Part shown: piece after piece, positions 39,957-53,105 of the stretch
Position numbering within the stretch: the stretch's first letter is position 1
How the letters are laid out: every line of letters starts with the position of its first letter
Assembly: GCA_032622095.1 (NCBI GenBank)
Contig: CP136069.1
Span: 169,936,394 to 170,000,393 of the forward strand
Length of the DNA: 64,000 bases
DNA from: Siphonodentalium dalli
Taxonomy: Eukaryota > Mollusca > Scaphopoda > Gadilida > Siphonodentaliidae
Direction: 5' to 3'
Made by a program: the position numbers and the translations under genes
The notes under the pieces: generated by a model
What the model saw: the letters and a program-made list of their open reading frames with translations, nothing else
Told to the model about the DNA's origin: nothing
Databases searched by the model: none

Positions 39957-40681
39957 TTATATGAGCGTGCAGTCATACATATTTCTGAAGTAAGCTTTAT
40001 CCCAACCAAGGTTTGAAGGTTGCGTGACCATCTCAACATTAGGTATCTCATATTCTATGATGGCGATCTGCCGTAAAAGTTTCATTGCGTGGACATTGTC
40101 ATTCCTAGCCGAAACGGATATCTTCCCTCCTTCTGGAATGAAATGCAACAGTTTATCTAACAGAACGTTCGCAACTTCATTAGAATCACCATATAAAACT
40201 GGCAAATAATACGGGCATTTTTCGTTGGTTTCACGGAGGTAACCATAGCCAACAATGCGATCACCGATAAATGCAGCTTTTATATGCGCGGCAGGGTGAC
40301 CAAACATGAATGTCTCCACGAACGAATCTCGACCAATCGGAAACACTGTTTTATCATACTCCATAACAGCCTTCTTAACTCCAGGCTCATATTTATTCCG
40401 TACTGTTATTTTCTCGCCAAAGTCGTCCGCTTCTGATATTAAGTTGGACGTGCGAACACCGTTGAACATTGACTGCACGACTTCCGTTGAATGAAGGCCG
40501 TATTTCTCGTAAATTGGAATCATATCACGAACAGAACAGATGGAAACGTTCCTCTCTCCTCGGACGAGGTTTGCAGTGGACATGAGTTCCGCCCCGACCC
40601 CTTTCTTCCTCATATCTGACCGAACAACCAAGCTGGTCACCGTAGATAGGTCATTGCCGAACGGAATCACCATTACGTTGC
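39957..40681 (-). CDS. GNAT-2 acetyltransferase, exon 2
   Basis: Second coding exon of a 302-residue two-domain GNAT protein; exon 1 is at 45798-45981. The acceptor ATTATTCCAG lies at 40682, and the split Gly codon is in phase 1 at exactly the position used in GNAT-1. The acetyl-CoA loop is at residues 82-92 (RSDMRKKGVGA, matching R-x-x-G-x-G). The second half has PVLYGDSNEVANVLL and ends with a WDKAYFRNMYDCTLI tail like that of GNAT-1. It is predicted to transfer acetyl groups from acetyl-CoA to an unknown amine substrate. It lies about 19 kb from GNAT-1 in the same orientation. No frameshift or stop is seen. Confidence 0.85.
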
Positions 40682-41705
40682 CTGGAATAATTTCAGATTG
40701 GTGGAATATGGCCAACTGTAACTGTAGTACATAGTATAACAATAACTCTATTCTAATTTCCGCGTAACCACAAAGAAACATGGTTAACGGAAACGTCGGT
40801 TCAGTATCTTCAGACTACCGTCCATATGACTCGTTTCGACAACACTGGCACACCACTAGTAGTTAGAGGGAATATGGAACGACTTTATGTTGTCATAAAC
40901 ATCTACCAGATGTCCTGGTTTCTGCCGCCCACTCTGTTTGATTCAAAAACTATTATATAGGTCTGTCACGACCTCACAATATTATTTCGATTTAGTTTTT
41001 CTATCTCGTCCATCAAACCCAAAATGATACACCAACCAGCAAACCTGCAACTACATACGACATCATATTTTCTTATTGTATTATTTATTCAGGGGCAGCA
41101 GGAAGACGACCAGTAGGAAATGCTGCTCATGTACAATACTATTAATTCGTGCATCACTGCGTTGTTATTAATTCTTATTTATTGTACAAATAAACATCTA
41201 CATCTAGATCTACATCTACCTGGAACTTGACTAACATGCCTTTCCGTGTTTGCTTGGATTGGAACATTCAATGGCACTTGTTGCCTAGGTAGTGTTATAC
41301 CCTAAGCAAAAGTGTAGGTGACATCCTCTATACGTATAAATACGGTGAAATTTAGTGAATCGCGTTTCAACTTATGAGGTGAAATAGTTTTGGTCACATG
41401 CCAAGTAGTTCGCCACATGTAACTTCTTCGTTTTGAACTAATACTTTCCAGGCAAAATCTTGGCGTTAATTTGACACTAACTTTGGTGACGCAGATATCT
41501 TTCAGAGGTTCTATGGACATACGAGTGAATAGAAATAGCTTGATATGTACATGTATTTCTAACGCACCGGAACTGGAAACATGATATTCAGAAACAACGT
41601 CGAAAATAAAGTGACGCTCAATTATTTGTCACACTCTTCGGAGTGTTTTCTAATTTCTTATGACCATTACAAAGAGACAACATAGAGTTTGGTAACATAT
41701 ATCAA

Positions 41706-41765
41706 TGTTCCTGTTTGTGACAATTGAAAGCTAACAGTTCCTGTTTGTGACAATTGAAAGCTAAC
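41706..41765. repeat. 30-bp perfect tandem duplication
   Basis: GTTCCTGTTTGTGACAATTG plus AAAGCTAACA occurs twice back to back. Confidence 0.9.
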
Positions 41766-42784
41766 ATAAATGCAAGTTGTTCAGGCATTTTAACATCGAA
41801 ACCATCTGGTGACAGACTAAACGTCAACATGCATAACATGCATATTTACCAAAGCGAACGACATGAGAAGTAGTTCCACATGTAACGGGGCTTATAACAC
41901 AGTACATTAACATACCTGTATGGTTGATTCTTGCGAGATAATTGCATGCTATTTAATGGCAAATTTCGATATCGCTACTACAAATTTATCATTGGCCAAA
42001 TATAAATCAAATATATAACGAAGAAGTAATAAACATACGCTCTAAATATTTACGAAGTTATATTCTTGTCCATATGTATATTTTCAAATCGGCATTCGTG
42101 TTAATTCAATCTTTGTGTATTTATTTAATTTTTATAAGAGCTATAAATAGTACTCACAGTAGACTCGCACAAAATGGTTGGTTTTGGAAAATTTAAATTT
42201 GCTTCCCTGTTAATGAAACTGATTTTGTTCAATAAATACGAGAGATGCGATGCCGTGATGTGGCATGGTTTATGTGGGTCAGCAAACAATTCCGCTTCTA
42301 GTGATGTATAATATATATATTCTACTTACCGTTGAGTGTGTAGCAACATGCAGGTTCGAACATTGGGGAGTATGAGACACATTTCGGCTTACATGTTCGT
42401 GTATCAGCAGAGTTAAATTTGGATGCTACCGGTTCCAATATAATTATTAAATAGGAACCAAAGGAACGCTAGTGCCGCTACATGTCTTTAACATGATCAC
42501 ATCATACATAATTATCCCACACGATTTTGTTGTTGGGATTGAGAATTACACATGTATACAAGATGTCATACGTTTGGAAATCGATTCTCCAAATACGACA
42601 AACCACAAATCAATTGACTAAGCAAGAAGCACATTCATATCCTCATGAAAATAGGTTCATATTTGACCTACATATTCACATATTGATTCTGAAATAAGCC
42701 CACAATGGTATTGTACTCATTATTCCGTTTAATGGCTCGAGTCACAGTGAAATAACATTATAAAGAGCTTGCACCTTCTAAGTA

Positions 42785-42895
42785 ATGGTTAGAGCACAAT
42801 TATTGTTCTTTACCAGAATCAATCGACTCGAAAACGAGATTTATTCTGGTAAATAATAATTCGCGTGCTCTGACCGACTTAGAGCACAATTGATC
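42785..42895. repeat. Imperfect hairpin
   Basis: GGTTAGAGCAC, ATTATTGTT and TACCAGAAT at the left pair with ATTCTGGTA, AATAATAAT and GTGCTCTGACC at the right. A further AGAGCACAAT follows it and TTGTGCTCTAAG lies at 43178. Confidence 0.6.
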
Positions 42896-44255
42896 CCACA
42901 TAATGTAATACACTGGAAATGTGCCGTACGCTTGCCGCGACTGGACACAATAGCCGGTTAGCCACGCCCAAAAACGTGATTAACATGAACTTATCGCCGT
43001 TGATTGTGAATAGATATGTCCGAAACAACACGGACTGGTCCCACTTTAAAGCGCCCGTGCGATTTGTCTGTTATGAGTTGCGAGTGCCTAACAATGGGAT
43101 AATCACTGAACTATTCCTTCGCCAGCCTTGGGAATTGGTGTACGTTACAAGAAATCAGGGAACGATGGCAACAATTGGATTGTGCTCTAAGTAGATTTAT
43201 GCTCACATAGAGCGTAAAACAATGCCGATATCAGCTTAATTATGTTTTTTAAAATAAGTTCAATATGAGTTTATTTTCAGAAGAATAGACTGGGCTGTTA
43301 TACTCCAGGTGACCTCATAGGAATTGTGTTTTATATTTTGCTAAATACGTTTAAGTAAGTTAGCGTTATAATAACTGAACACCAAGCTTGCCGGTTATGG
43401 GTTGGGGGTGAATAAAATGTCAATTAGCAGGCTCATATTAACATTAAATGGCCACAGGTGAAGACACCCCATGTGTCCGTATTTGTCTATATATGGCTAC
43501 CATAATAATGTGTGAACATTCTAATCTAAATGTGTTTTCAGTTTGCCAGTCAAAGTCGCAATTTAGAGACAATGTAGTTAAGAAAATATAGCGGTTATAA
43601 CCATATTCGATGATTAATTTCATGGAAATTGGACAACATAGATGAGATATTCTCCCTTTGCCACACACGGGACTATGCCTACCAATGTCAGTATTGTTAT
43701 CATCTCGACAGCTAATCTCGGTGGACCAATTTTACGATAAGTAAGAAACACGATCTTTGTATATATTATATCATATCAGGATTATATTAAAACGAACGAT
43801 CTGTATTGTTTCCTAACAATGACTTCCATAAGTATAACGGTGGCAGGTTGTATAACGGTTTTCAACTGTATTTATCGACCTATTGTAACCCCGAAATAAA
43901 ACCGAAATGCACGAAAATCGTGCATTACTAAGTACAAATTCACGATTCAAACTACCAAGTGGAGTTAGCGAAATGGAGATCAGGTAGATGGACCCGGTTA
44001 GAGTGCATTGTAGTCTAAATGAACAGCTAAAAAGTAAGTTCCCCTAATACCTTGGCCAGTATCTCCCAGTGCTATGCATTTCGTATTTAGACATGTTTTC
44101 GTGAGATCGTTTATCTGCGTTAACGCTAAACAGTTGATTGGTGTTATCCTCAAATGCGCGTCCTTTAAAGGGAAAGTGTCAAATTAAAATCCGCGGTTGA
44201 TTGTACGGTTACTTGAAAATGAAAAATAATCGGACAATAACCTTGTCGTTGCAAT

Positions 44256-45752
44256 TACCAATCAATATGCGACGAGGGCGGATAGCTACCAATCAATATG
44301 CGACGAGGGCGGATAGCTACCAATCAATATGCGGCAAGGGCGGATAGCTACCAATCAATATGCGGCGAGGGCGGATAGCTTCCAATCAATATGCGGCGAG
44401 GGCGGTTGCTACCAATCAATATGCGGCGAGGGCGGATAGCTACCAATCAATATGCGGCGAGGGCGGATAGTTACCAATAAATATGCGACGAGGGCGGATA
44501 GCTACCAATCAATATGCGACGAGGGCGGATAGTTACCAATCAATATGCGGCGAGGGCGGATAGTTACCAATCAATATGCGACGAGGGCGGATAGTTACCA
44601 ATCAATATGCGGCGAGGGCGGATAGTTACCAATCAATATGCGACGAGGGCGGATAGCTACAAATCAATATGCGGCGAGGGCGGATAGTTACCAATCAATA
44701 TGCGACGAGGGCGGATAGTTACCAATCAATATGCGGCGAGGGCGGATAGTTACCAATCAATATGCGACGAGGGCGGATAGCTACCAATCAATATGCGGCG
44801 AGGGCGGATAGCTACCAATCAATATGCGACGAGGGCGGATAGTTACCAATCAATATGCGGCGAGGGCGGATAGTTACCAATCAATATGCGGCGAGGGCGG
44901 ATAGTTACCAATCAATATGCGACGAGGGCGGATAGTTACCAATCAATATGCGGCGAGGGCGGATAGCTACCAATCAATATGCGGCGAGGGCGGATAGTTA
45001 CCAATCAATATGTGACGAGGGCGGATAGCTACCAATCAATATGCGACGAGGGCGGATAGCTACCAATCAATATGCGGCGAGGGCGGATAGCTACCAATCA
45101 ATATGCGACGAGGGCGGATAGCTACCAATCAATATGCGACGAGGGCGGATAGCTACCAATCAATATGCGACGAGGGCGGATAGCTGTTCTGGTTGTGATC
45201 CAATCAATATGCGGCGAGGGCGGATAGCTGTTCTGGTTGTGATCCAATCAATATGCGACGAGGGCGGATAACTACCAATCAATATGCGACGAGGGCGGAT
45301 AGCTACCAATCAATATGCGGCGAGGGCGGATAGCTACCAATCAATATGCGGCGAGGGCGGATAGCTACCAATCAATATGCGGCGAGGGAGGATAGCTACC
45401 AATCAATATGCGGCGAGGGCGGATAGCTACCAATCAATATGCGGCGAGGGCGGATAGCTACCAATCAATATGCGGCGAGGGCGGATAGCTACCAATCAAT
45501 ATGCGGCGAGGGCGGATAGCTACCAATCAATATGCGGCGAGGGCGGATAGCTACCAATCAATATGCGGCGATGGCGGATAGCTACCAATCAATATGCGGC
45601 GAGGGCGGATAGCTACCAATCAATATGCGGCGAGGGCGGATAGCTACCAATCAATATGCGACGGGGGCGGATAGCTACCAATCAATATGCGGCGAGGGCG
45701 GATAGCTACCAATCAATATGCGGCGAGGGCGGACATCTGTTCTGGTTGTGAT
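44256..45752. repeat. 31-bp minisatellite, about 48 units
   Basis: The unit is TACCAATCAATATGCGRCGA followed by GGGCGGATAGC. Two unit types (CGACG and CGGCG) intermix, with the second dominating the right third. Three units near 45185, 45230 and 45735 carry a TGTTCTGGTTGTGATC variant joint. The last variant unit is the junction with unique sequence, only about 45 bases from the GNAT-2 exon 1 donor. Confidence 0.95.
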
Positions 45753-45797
45753 CATGCTCGTGTTCTGCACCACATACACACACCACACGCAGCTCAC

Positions 45798-45981
45798 CTA
45801 AAATTGCATCGGTTTCGTCCACAGCGATTAAAATGGCACCAGGAAACACCTCCAGTAATGACGTCACATAAAATGCATCCATTGGCCAATCGGGAACAAC
45901 AGAGGTGAAGAAATCCATAAGCCGCTCGCCGTCGTCAACAGTCGCCGGTTTAACTGTGAAACTTTCATTTGTCGCTTCCAT
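45798..45981 (-). CDS. GNAT-2 acetyltransferase, exon 1
   Basis: Encodes 61 residues starting MEATNESFTVKPA, then MDFFTSVVPDWPMDAFYVTS and EVFPGAILIAVDETDAILG, clearly paralogous to GNAT-1 exon 1. The donor G|GTGAGC at 45797 leaves phase 1, matching exon 2 at 40681. Upstream at 46042 a CTCTTGCAG acceptor suggests a 5'-UTR intron. Confidence 0.85.
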
Positions 45982-46328
45982 TGCGCCTGTTTAAACCCTG
46001 TCGATCTGACGTATCGTCACTTGTCGATTACTGAGATGTACCTGCAAGAGCAGCAAAAACAGAGAAAACAATGGAATGCAAACTAGACATATGGTTGTCG
46101 TGTATGAGTTGTAAACATCGAGGTAAGCCTGTTCTCACACCATAGCATTTTCGTGTTGTAATGGTTCCTCAGATGTCCAATATACAAAACAATGTAGACC
46201 ACCGCAACAGTTTTATTTTTAAATTTATTGCCAACTTTAAGGCAGTTGTCGAAATTTGATTTTATTAATTATATATTACCATCCATCCATCCAATTCTGC
46301 AGAAAATATCCTGACGGTGCTACAGTAA

Positions 46329-46541
46329 AGTAATGCCCTAAGTAATCGACTCCTTAACCACAGCAGAATTATGGGTAACTTTTCAGGATTTAGTCGGAGA
46401 TATGGCTTGTTGCCATTCATCGGAAAGCTTATCGTGGGGAATGTTTGGAGAGCTTTCCGATGAATGGCAACAAACCATATTTCCGACTAAATCCTGAACA
46501 ATAACCTATAATTTTGCTGTGGTTAAGGAGTCGATTACTGT
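46329..46541. mobile_element. AGTAATGCCCTAA foldback element, copy 2
   Basis: The left arm from AGTAATGCCCTAAGTAATCG through CATTCATCGGAAAGCT is mirrored around a loop near 46437. It shares the terminal 40 bp and the TTTCCGACTAAATCCTG interior with the copy at 35782. Confidence 0.75.
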
Positions 46542-46816
46542 ACATGGACACTTATACCTTCTGCGGAATTCATAATTACAGCAGCGAACACAAGTACGAT
46601 ATGGAGACTAAACTTCATCTTAAGTAACCCGAAATGCTGATGTCAGATTGACGGTCCATTGAATTAAAATTATTTTGAGTGAAGAAATGTATATACCAAG
46701 ATATTGGTTTTCAAGATTGTGCGATGCCAGTTTGATATTCATTATATAAAACTATACAAAAACAGTCTTTTTTTGTTTTTTTGTAACATATTTATTGTGT
46801 CTTCCAATATATATAA

Positions 46817-47424
46817 CTAGAAGGTGACCCGACTTCGTCCGGGCTTTGACCTTGAATTGTCCATTTTGAAGGTCAAGGTCAAGTGGGGTCACGATTCGAC
46901 CAGTCCAAAACACTGCCCGGACAAAAGTACCCGACAAACGTGCCCGTCGAAATCCATCCGGTTTTACCCGATTTTACCTTGAATTGATCATTTTGAAGGT
47001 CAAGGTCAGGTCGGGGTCACGACTCAACCCGCCCAAAACACTCAGTGGACAAAAGTAACCCCACGTATCAAATTTCGTCGAAATCCCATCAAAATTCGCG
47101 ATTTGACCTTGAATTGACCCGATTTCAAGGTCAAGGTCACGTTGCATGGGCAAATTAATAGGCTTATGAGACTCCCCGGCCGAAAGTATCCACACATACC
47201 AAGTTTCATCGAAATCCCGTGATATTCGGGCGTTAATTGACCTTGAAATTACCCGATTTCAAGGTCAAGGTCACGTCGCACGGGCAAATTAATAGGCCTA
47301 TGTCACCCCCTGGCCGAAAATACCCCCACATACCAAGTTTCATCAAAATCGGGTCGGCCGTTTTCGAGTTCATCGATTACACACAAACAAACAAACAAAC
47401 AGATCTTCCAAAATATATAATAGA
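46817..47424 (+). mobile_element. CTAGAAGGTGACCC repeat, tandem copy 1
   Basis: Starts CTAGAAGGTGACCCGACTTC and ends AGATCTTCCAAAATATATAA plus TAGA. Four internal sub-repeats of about 130 bp each hold one TGACCTTGA-like motif facing TCAAGGTCA (starts near 46848, 46975, 47103 and 47238). There is no protein-coding capacity. Confidence 0.75.
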
Positions 47425-47999
47425 CTAGAAGGTGACCCGACTTCGTCCGGGCTTTGACCTTGAATTTGCCATTTTGAAGGTCAAGGTCAAGTGGGGTCAC
47501 GATTTGACCAGTCCAAAAACACTGCCCGGACAAAAGTACCCGACAAACGTGCCCGTCGAAATCCATCCGGTTTTACCCGATTTGACCTTGAATTGATAAT
47601 TTTGAAGGTCAAGGTCTGGTCGGGGTCACGATTGTACCCGTCCAAAACAATCAGTGGACAAAAGTAACCCCACGTATCAAATTTCGTCGAAATCCCATCA
47701 AAATTGGCGATTTGACCTTGATGTTACCCGATTTCAAGGTCAAGGTCACGTCGCACGGGCAAATGAATATGCTTATGAGACTCGCCATAAGAAAGTACCC
47801 CCACATACCAAGTTTCGTCGAAATCCCGTGATATTCGGGCGTTTGACCTTGAAATGACCCGATTTCAAGGTCAATGTCACGTCGCACGGACAAATTAATA
47901 TGCCTATGTTCGCCCCCGGCCGAAAATACCCCCACGTACCAAGTTTCATCGAAATCGGCTGGGCCATTTTCGAGTCCATCGATTACACACACACACACA

Positions 48000-48033
<34 letters not shown>

Positions 48034-48054
48034 TCTTTCAAAATATATAATAGA
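47425..48054 (+). mobile_element. CTAGAAGGTGACCC repeat, tandem copy 2
   Basis: Head-to-tail with copy 1 and sharing its junction. Motif pairs start near 47455, 47583, 47714 and 47846. The tail contains an (AC)n run at about 47986-48030 in place of the AAAC run. Confidence 0.75.
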
Positions 48055-50139
48055 TATTGACAATTAAATGATGACGAGGAGGTAATGAATGATGAGGAGT
48101 AACCACTGGGGATTGGAGCACGATGCAACTTAGATTATAAGGCTCCTCTCCCCAAAACAGTCAACCGAGGTATGGGGCACTCTTTTTCATACCGAAACAA
48201 AACTTTGTTTCGTACATGGGCTATCTGATTTTGTGACGTCACCAACATTTTACATAATACGAGGAGCGATTTTTTTGAGATGCGACCGCTTTTGTCGCAC
48301 ATTAGAACGGTGGGCTTACATCATTAATGTCGTAACTGGCTGTCAAGAGGCCAACCCAAATCAGTCGACGTGCAACATTCTCCTATTAATAAACGACATA
48401 CAATTATTTATTTGTTTTTATTCATAAGGGCAAGTAGGTATATAGTGAATTTCTAACGGGTCTACTCCAGCACTCTACTTGATCAAGTTGTCGAACCATA
48501 GCTCTCCGTCAAAGGCGGACAGTTTTGGATACTTGTCAGTTGAACAAAGTATTTAGGAAGTTTTAATTTTTTTTTTTTAAATAAACTAAAATCACTCGAC
48601 CCACATCTCTACTATAGGCCCTATAACCGTACTTGATGCTATAGCCATGTTCGATTAAGCCTTATTTTGACACCGGTGTGTCTCATCGTGACAGCCACAA
48701 CACGATCTACTTGTATCTCAAAGCGTTATTTTCCAACTGATGCACAGCAGTTGACCAATAATGCATGGTTCTGTAGAGACGATAATGTGCGAAAGGAAAT
48801 AACATAATATTTAGTATGGATTTAATTGTTAACACAAGTCTGCATAGTACATACACGCATCTGATAATCCATATATATATCCTATTTTCTTGAATAGTTT
48901 GAAAACACATACTTATGAACAAAGCAGAAGATACATTGAGAATTCGGTCAATGGAGAAAGTTACACGATGACGTTGTTTGTCGACTGTCATTGAAATTGA
49001 CATGATGACATGTTATGAATGAAATGAACATAATGATATGGACACGCTTCTTCATCTAGCCTGTGTATCTCATGCGGAGCGCCACGCCAGGACGCCAAGT
49101 AATATAATAGTTAGTTTCAGTTCCACTCTCGACAACATATATAACTATTTATAATTACCCCACGAAATATAAGCCTTATGCATGTGAACCTTATTTGATG
49201 GGAATCTTTAAAGTGATTTTGATAAGAAATAGTTTAAACGCTACATATACCTCTCATGTGAGTGGTTTAGCTTTGGTTCGTTAATTACGCTAGCGTATGA
49301 TCATATTATCAGTCTCACATACTCCAAACAATGGCTTAGTTTTTTCAGTTCCACATTTTATTGAACATACCATACCTTTACATATAATATCAATAAACCA
49401 CAGCATGAAGACAGTTATATATGATGGGTGTACAATGGGTATATGAGCAGCAGTTATTTCAACTTACCAAACGGTCCTCTCCCCATAAATAAAGACACCC
49501 ATTTAAATTTGGCGCGGATTGTTCAATATTGGTGTTATATCCATTTCATACGGTTTAGTTAGTTTCTATTAGAGTGTTATCGTTCAGTTGAAAATGTCAC
49601 CCACTGACATTGTGCATGCGATAAACGTGTCACATGATTTGAGATAGTGTTGAAATAGTGTTGAGATAGTGTTGAGATAGTGTTGAGATAGTTGAAATAT
49701 AAACAAACCCCATGGTTTCAGCTTCTTATAATACCTAGTTGTTTAGTTTGCTGTGGAAAACGGCAGAAAGTCAGCATAGATTGTAGAAGAACACAAATAT
49801 TTTAATTATGCACTACTAACGATTCCAGTCCTCGAGAAACTACGGAATGTCATATAATGTACATGTAGCAAACAAACTACATGTATGTCTGGTTTCACCC
49901 AGGCTGTTGTTTCTCTATTTGTCATCTGTTCGTATTACTCCAAGGACTGGTCTCTGAATTTGCTTTGTCCTTAATTTACCTCATTTTCAGTAGAATAACA
50001 TTACCAAGATGACCATATATTGCAGTGTTTATATATGCAGTGTTGCTCGGCGTAGACCGGTGAAAAATAACCAAACCGTCTAGCATGTATTCTATTGGTT
50101 AACAATCACAAATGTACATAACATTCCTGTATTGTTATC
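48055..50139. other. AT-rich non-coding host DNA
   Basis: No exon recognised. A short array of GAGATAGTGTT units lies at 49640-49695. Confidence 0.5.
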
Positions 50140-50521
50140 AATGTCTGACTCGAGCGGCGCCGCTCATGTATCTTTAAACCATATTCGATTCCCTATATAA
50201 CGGATAGAACATGCACAATTATCGTACTCGTAAACAGTTTCCACCGTTAGACCCATTTGGACTCCTCTGGAAGGTTGCCCATGAATTTATATAGCGGACA
50301 TATATAACATATCTATGGAGGCATTGACTCAGTATGAGTTTTCATTCATTCATATTGACTTGCTTCAGTGAGCGTGTATAAGGTAGAAATGTGACAACTA
50401 TATCCACCACCGACATGTGACGTGTTGTCAAATCATTTGTAACTGTCATTGTGTCAGCCGTCTGTCCAGATACATGAAACATGTGTATTACTGTACACAC
50501 GTGTATCCGGGGGATACCTGG

Positions 50522-52320
50522 GGTGTGACTAAACACCGCCCGGACCAGCCCGGACCAGCCCGGACCAGCCCGGACAAGCCCGGGCGAGCCCGGACCAGCC
50601 CGGACCAGCCCGGACCCCCCATATGGACTATATGAGTGATTGTAAGGGCAATATAAGTGCAGGGGTGTCATGGAAACCCACTCAGGGTCGCTATTAACCC
50701 TCAAAATGCCGGCATCGGCGAAAATGTTCGCCGCGAAATGAAGCTAACAGCCCGGACCGCCTTAATGTCCTCGTACTTCTAATAACTCCTTACATATGTG
50801 TTGTGGAACTACCCTCGACTAGACTCAAGAAGATTCAAGGGCGAGTCGCCCACGAATGCCTGGCAATTAACCCCCAAAATGCCGCCATCGCCGATTATGT
50901 TTATAAATACCGATAACGACGCTGACAGCCCGGACGAGCCCGGACCATCCAAGTCCAGCCCGGACCCCCCATATGGACTATATGAGTGATTTTAATGGCA
51001 ATATAAGTGCAGGGGTGTCATGGAAACCCACTCAGGGTTGCTATTAACCCTCAAAATTCCGGCATCGGCGAAAATGTTTTAATTCTGGCTGAATCTGGGA
51101 AGTTTAGGGGTTAATAAGCGGCACTTCCGTTTGACCTTGACCACTCTCCGTGCGTATTTGGGTTTCATTAACACCCTCGTACATGAATCGATACTAAAAT
51201 CATACCTGGACGCAGCAGGGGCGGTCCGGGCTGTTAGCTTCATTTCACGGCGAACATTTTCGCCGATGCCGGCATTTTGAGGGTTAATAGCAACCCTGAG
51301 TGGGTTTCCATGACACCCCTGCACTTATATTGCCATTAAAATCACTCATATAGTCCATATGGGGGGTCCGGGCTGGACTTGGATGGTCCGGGCTGTCAGC
51401 GTCGTTATGGGTAAACATAATCGGCGATGGCGGTATTTTGGGGGTTAATTGCCAGGCATTCGTGGGCGACTCGCACTTGAATTTTCTTGAGTCTAGTCGA
51501 GGGTAGTTCCACAACACATATGTAAGGAGTTATTAGAAGTACGAGGACATTAAGGCGGTCCGGGCTGTGAATTTGTTTATTGGGGGCGCAATTTTTTAAT
51601 TATGGCTGAATCTGGGAAGTTTAGGGGTTAATAAGCGGCACTTCCGTTTGACCTTGACCACTCTCCGTGCGTATTTGGGTTTCATTAACACCCCCGCACA
51701 GGTATGGATACTAAAATCCCACCTGGACGCAGCAGGGGCGGTCCGGGCTGTTAGCTTCATTTCGCGGCGAACATTTTCGCCGATGCCGGCATTTTGAGGG
51801 TTAATAGCAACCCTGAGTGGGTTTCCATGACACCCCTGCACTTATATTGGCATTAAAATCACTCATATAGTCCATATGGGGGGTCCGGGCTGGACTTGGA
51901 TGGTCCGGGCTGGTCCGGGCTGTCAGCGTCGTTATCGGTAAACATAATCGGCGATGGCGGCATTTTGGGGGTTAATTGCCAGGCATTCGTGGGCGACTCG
52001 CCCTTGAATCTTCTTGAGTCTAGTCGAGGGTAGTTCCACAACACATATGTAAGGAGTTATTAGAAGTACGAGGACATTAAGGCGGTCCGGGCTGTTAGCT
52101 TCATTTCGCGGCGAACATTTTCGCCGATGCCGGCATTTTGAGGGTTAATAGCGACCCTGAGTGGGTTTCCATGACACCCCTGCACTTATATTGCCCTTAC
52201 AATCACTCATATAGTCCATATGGGGGGTCCGAGCTGGTCCGGGCTGGTCCGGGCTGGCCCGGGCTTGTCCGGGCTGGTCCGGGCTGGTCCGGGCTGGTCC
52301 GGGCGGTGTTTAGTCACACC
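50522..52320. mobile_element. 1.8-kb nested foldback element with CCCGGACCAG terminal arrays
   Basis: Ends GGTGTGACTAAACACCGCC and its exact complement. Just inside each end is an array of CCCGGACCAG decamers. The left 560 bp recur almost unchanged in inverted form at the right, including CATATGGACTATATGAGTGA and GCCGGCATCGGCGAAAATGT blocks. Those blocks appear again in inverted orientation in the middle, so the element is a palindrome made of smaller palindromes. Frames that look coding are mirror images and not genes. Confidence 0.85.
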
Positions 52321-52479
52321 GCCACAACTTACACAAGCAAAGCAATTTGATGGAATGATGCACACATCATACTAACGGGTGACATTAATATACAAGAAAA
52401 CTAAGATGCATGCATCAGGTCGGCCGTGAACTATCTACCATAGAATTGTTGTAGCTATCGATTATACATTTTGGAACAC

Positions 52480-53105
52480 CTGTCTGTATGTATGTGTGTA
52501 TGCATGAATGCATGTGTGTTTGTGTTATAGACTCTAACACTGCTCGACTGATCCGACTCGGATTTGGTATTTAACGTGTCAACTTGACCTCGCTCATAGG
52601 CATGTTTCTGGACCTTGACCGATCCGACTAAAAATTTGTGTGTAGGACTACTTCGATCCCGGGAGCAATATTGACGGGTCCAATTTCACGTGGGACCATG
52701 TTCTCGAACGTGCTGATGTAGGCATGTTTCTGGACTATTTGGACGGGTCAAATCTTGATCCCGACCTGACTTTGACATTCAAAAAGATCAATTCAAGGTC
52801 AAATCTGGTAAAACGAAGTATTTCAACGAAATATAATACCTACTGTTACTTTTGTCCCAGGAGTGTTTCGGGTGGGTCAAATTATGACCCTGACCTGATC
52901 TTGACATTCAAAATTGTCAAATCGGGTAAAGCCGGGCGGATTTCGACGGGTACTTTTGTCGTGACTTTTGTCCGGGGAGTGTTTTGGGCGGGTCAAATCG
53001 TGACCCGACATGACGTTCAGCTTTAAAATGGTCAATTCAAGGTTAAATCGCGCAATTCTCCGAAAATCAGAGGGGAACATCCCGGACGAAGTAGGGTCCA
53101 CCAGC
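52480..53105 (-). mobile_element. GGTGACCC-family dispersed repeat, degenerate copy
   Basis: On the minus strand it starts CAGCTGGTGGACCCTACTTC and continues with diverged facing motifs around TTGACC. It abuts the element boundary region at 53.1-53.3 kb. Confidence 0.5.

Larger units (their letters stand above)
40682..45797 (-). other. GNAT-2 intron 1 (5.1 kb)
   Basis: GTGAGC donor at 45797 and TTCCAG acceptor at 40682. It contains a 30-bp perfect duplication at 41706-41765, a hairpin near 42785-42895 and the minisatellite at 44256-45752. No other exon is recognised. Confidence 0.75.

Noticed and set aside
42919-43194. 91-codon open frame in GNAT-2 intron
   Set aside because: No motif, no start context and no splice support.
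44256-45752. CRISPR-like regular array
   Set aside because: Units are contiguous with no variable spacers, the context is an animal intron, and no cas genes exist. It is a minisatellite.
50342-52350. Small proteins rich in GLVRAGPG repeats
   Set aside because: Identical frames occur twice in inverted orientation inside a foldback element; they are repeat sequence.
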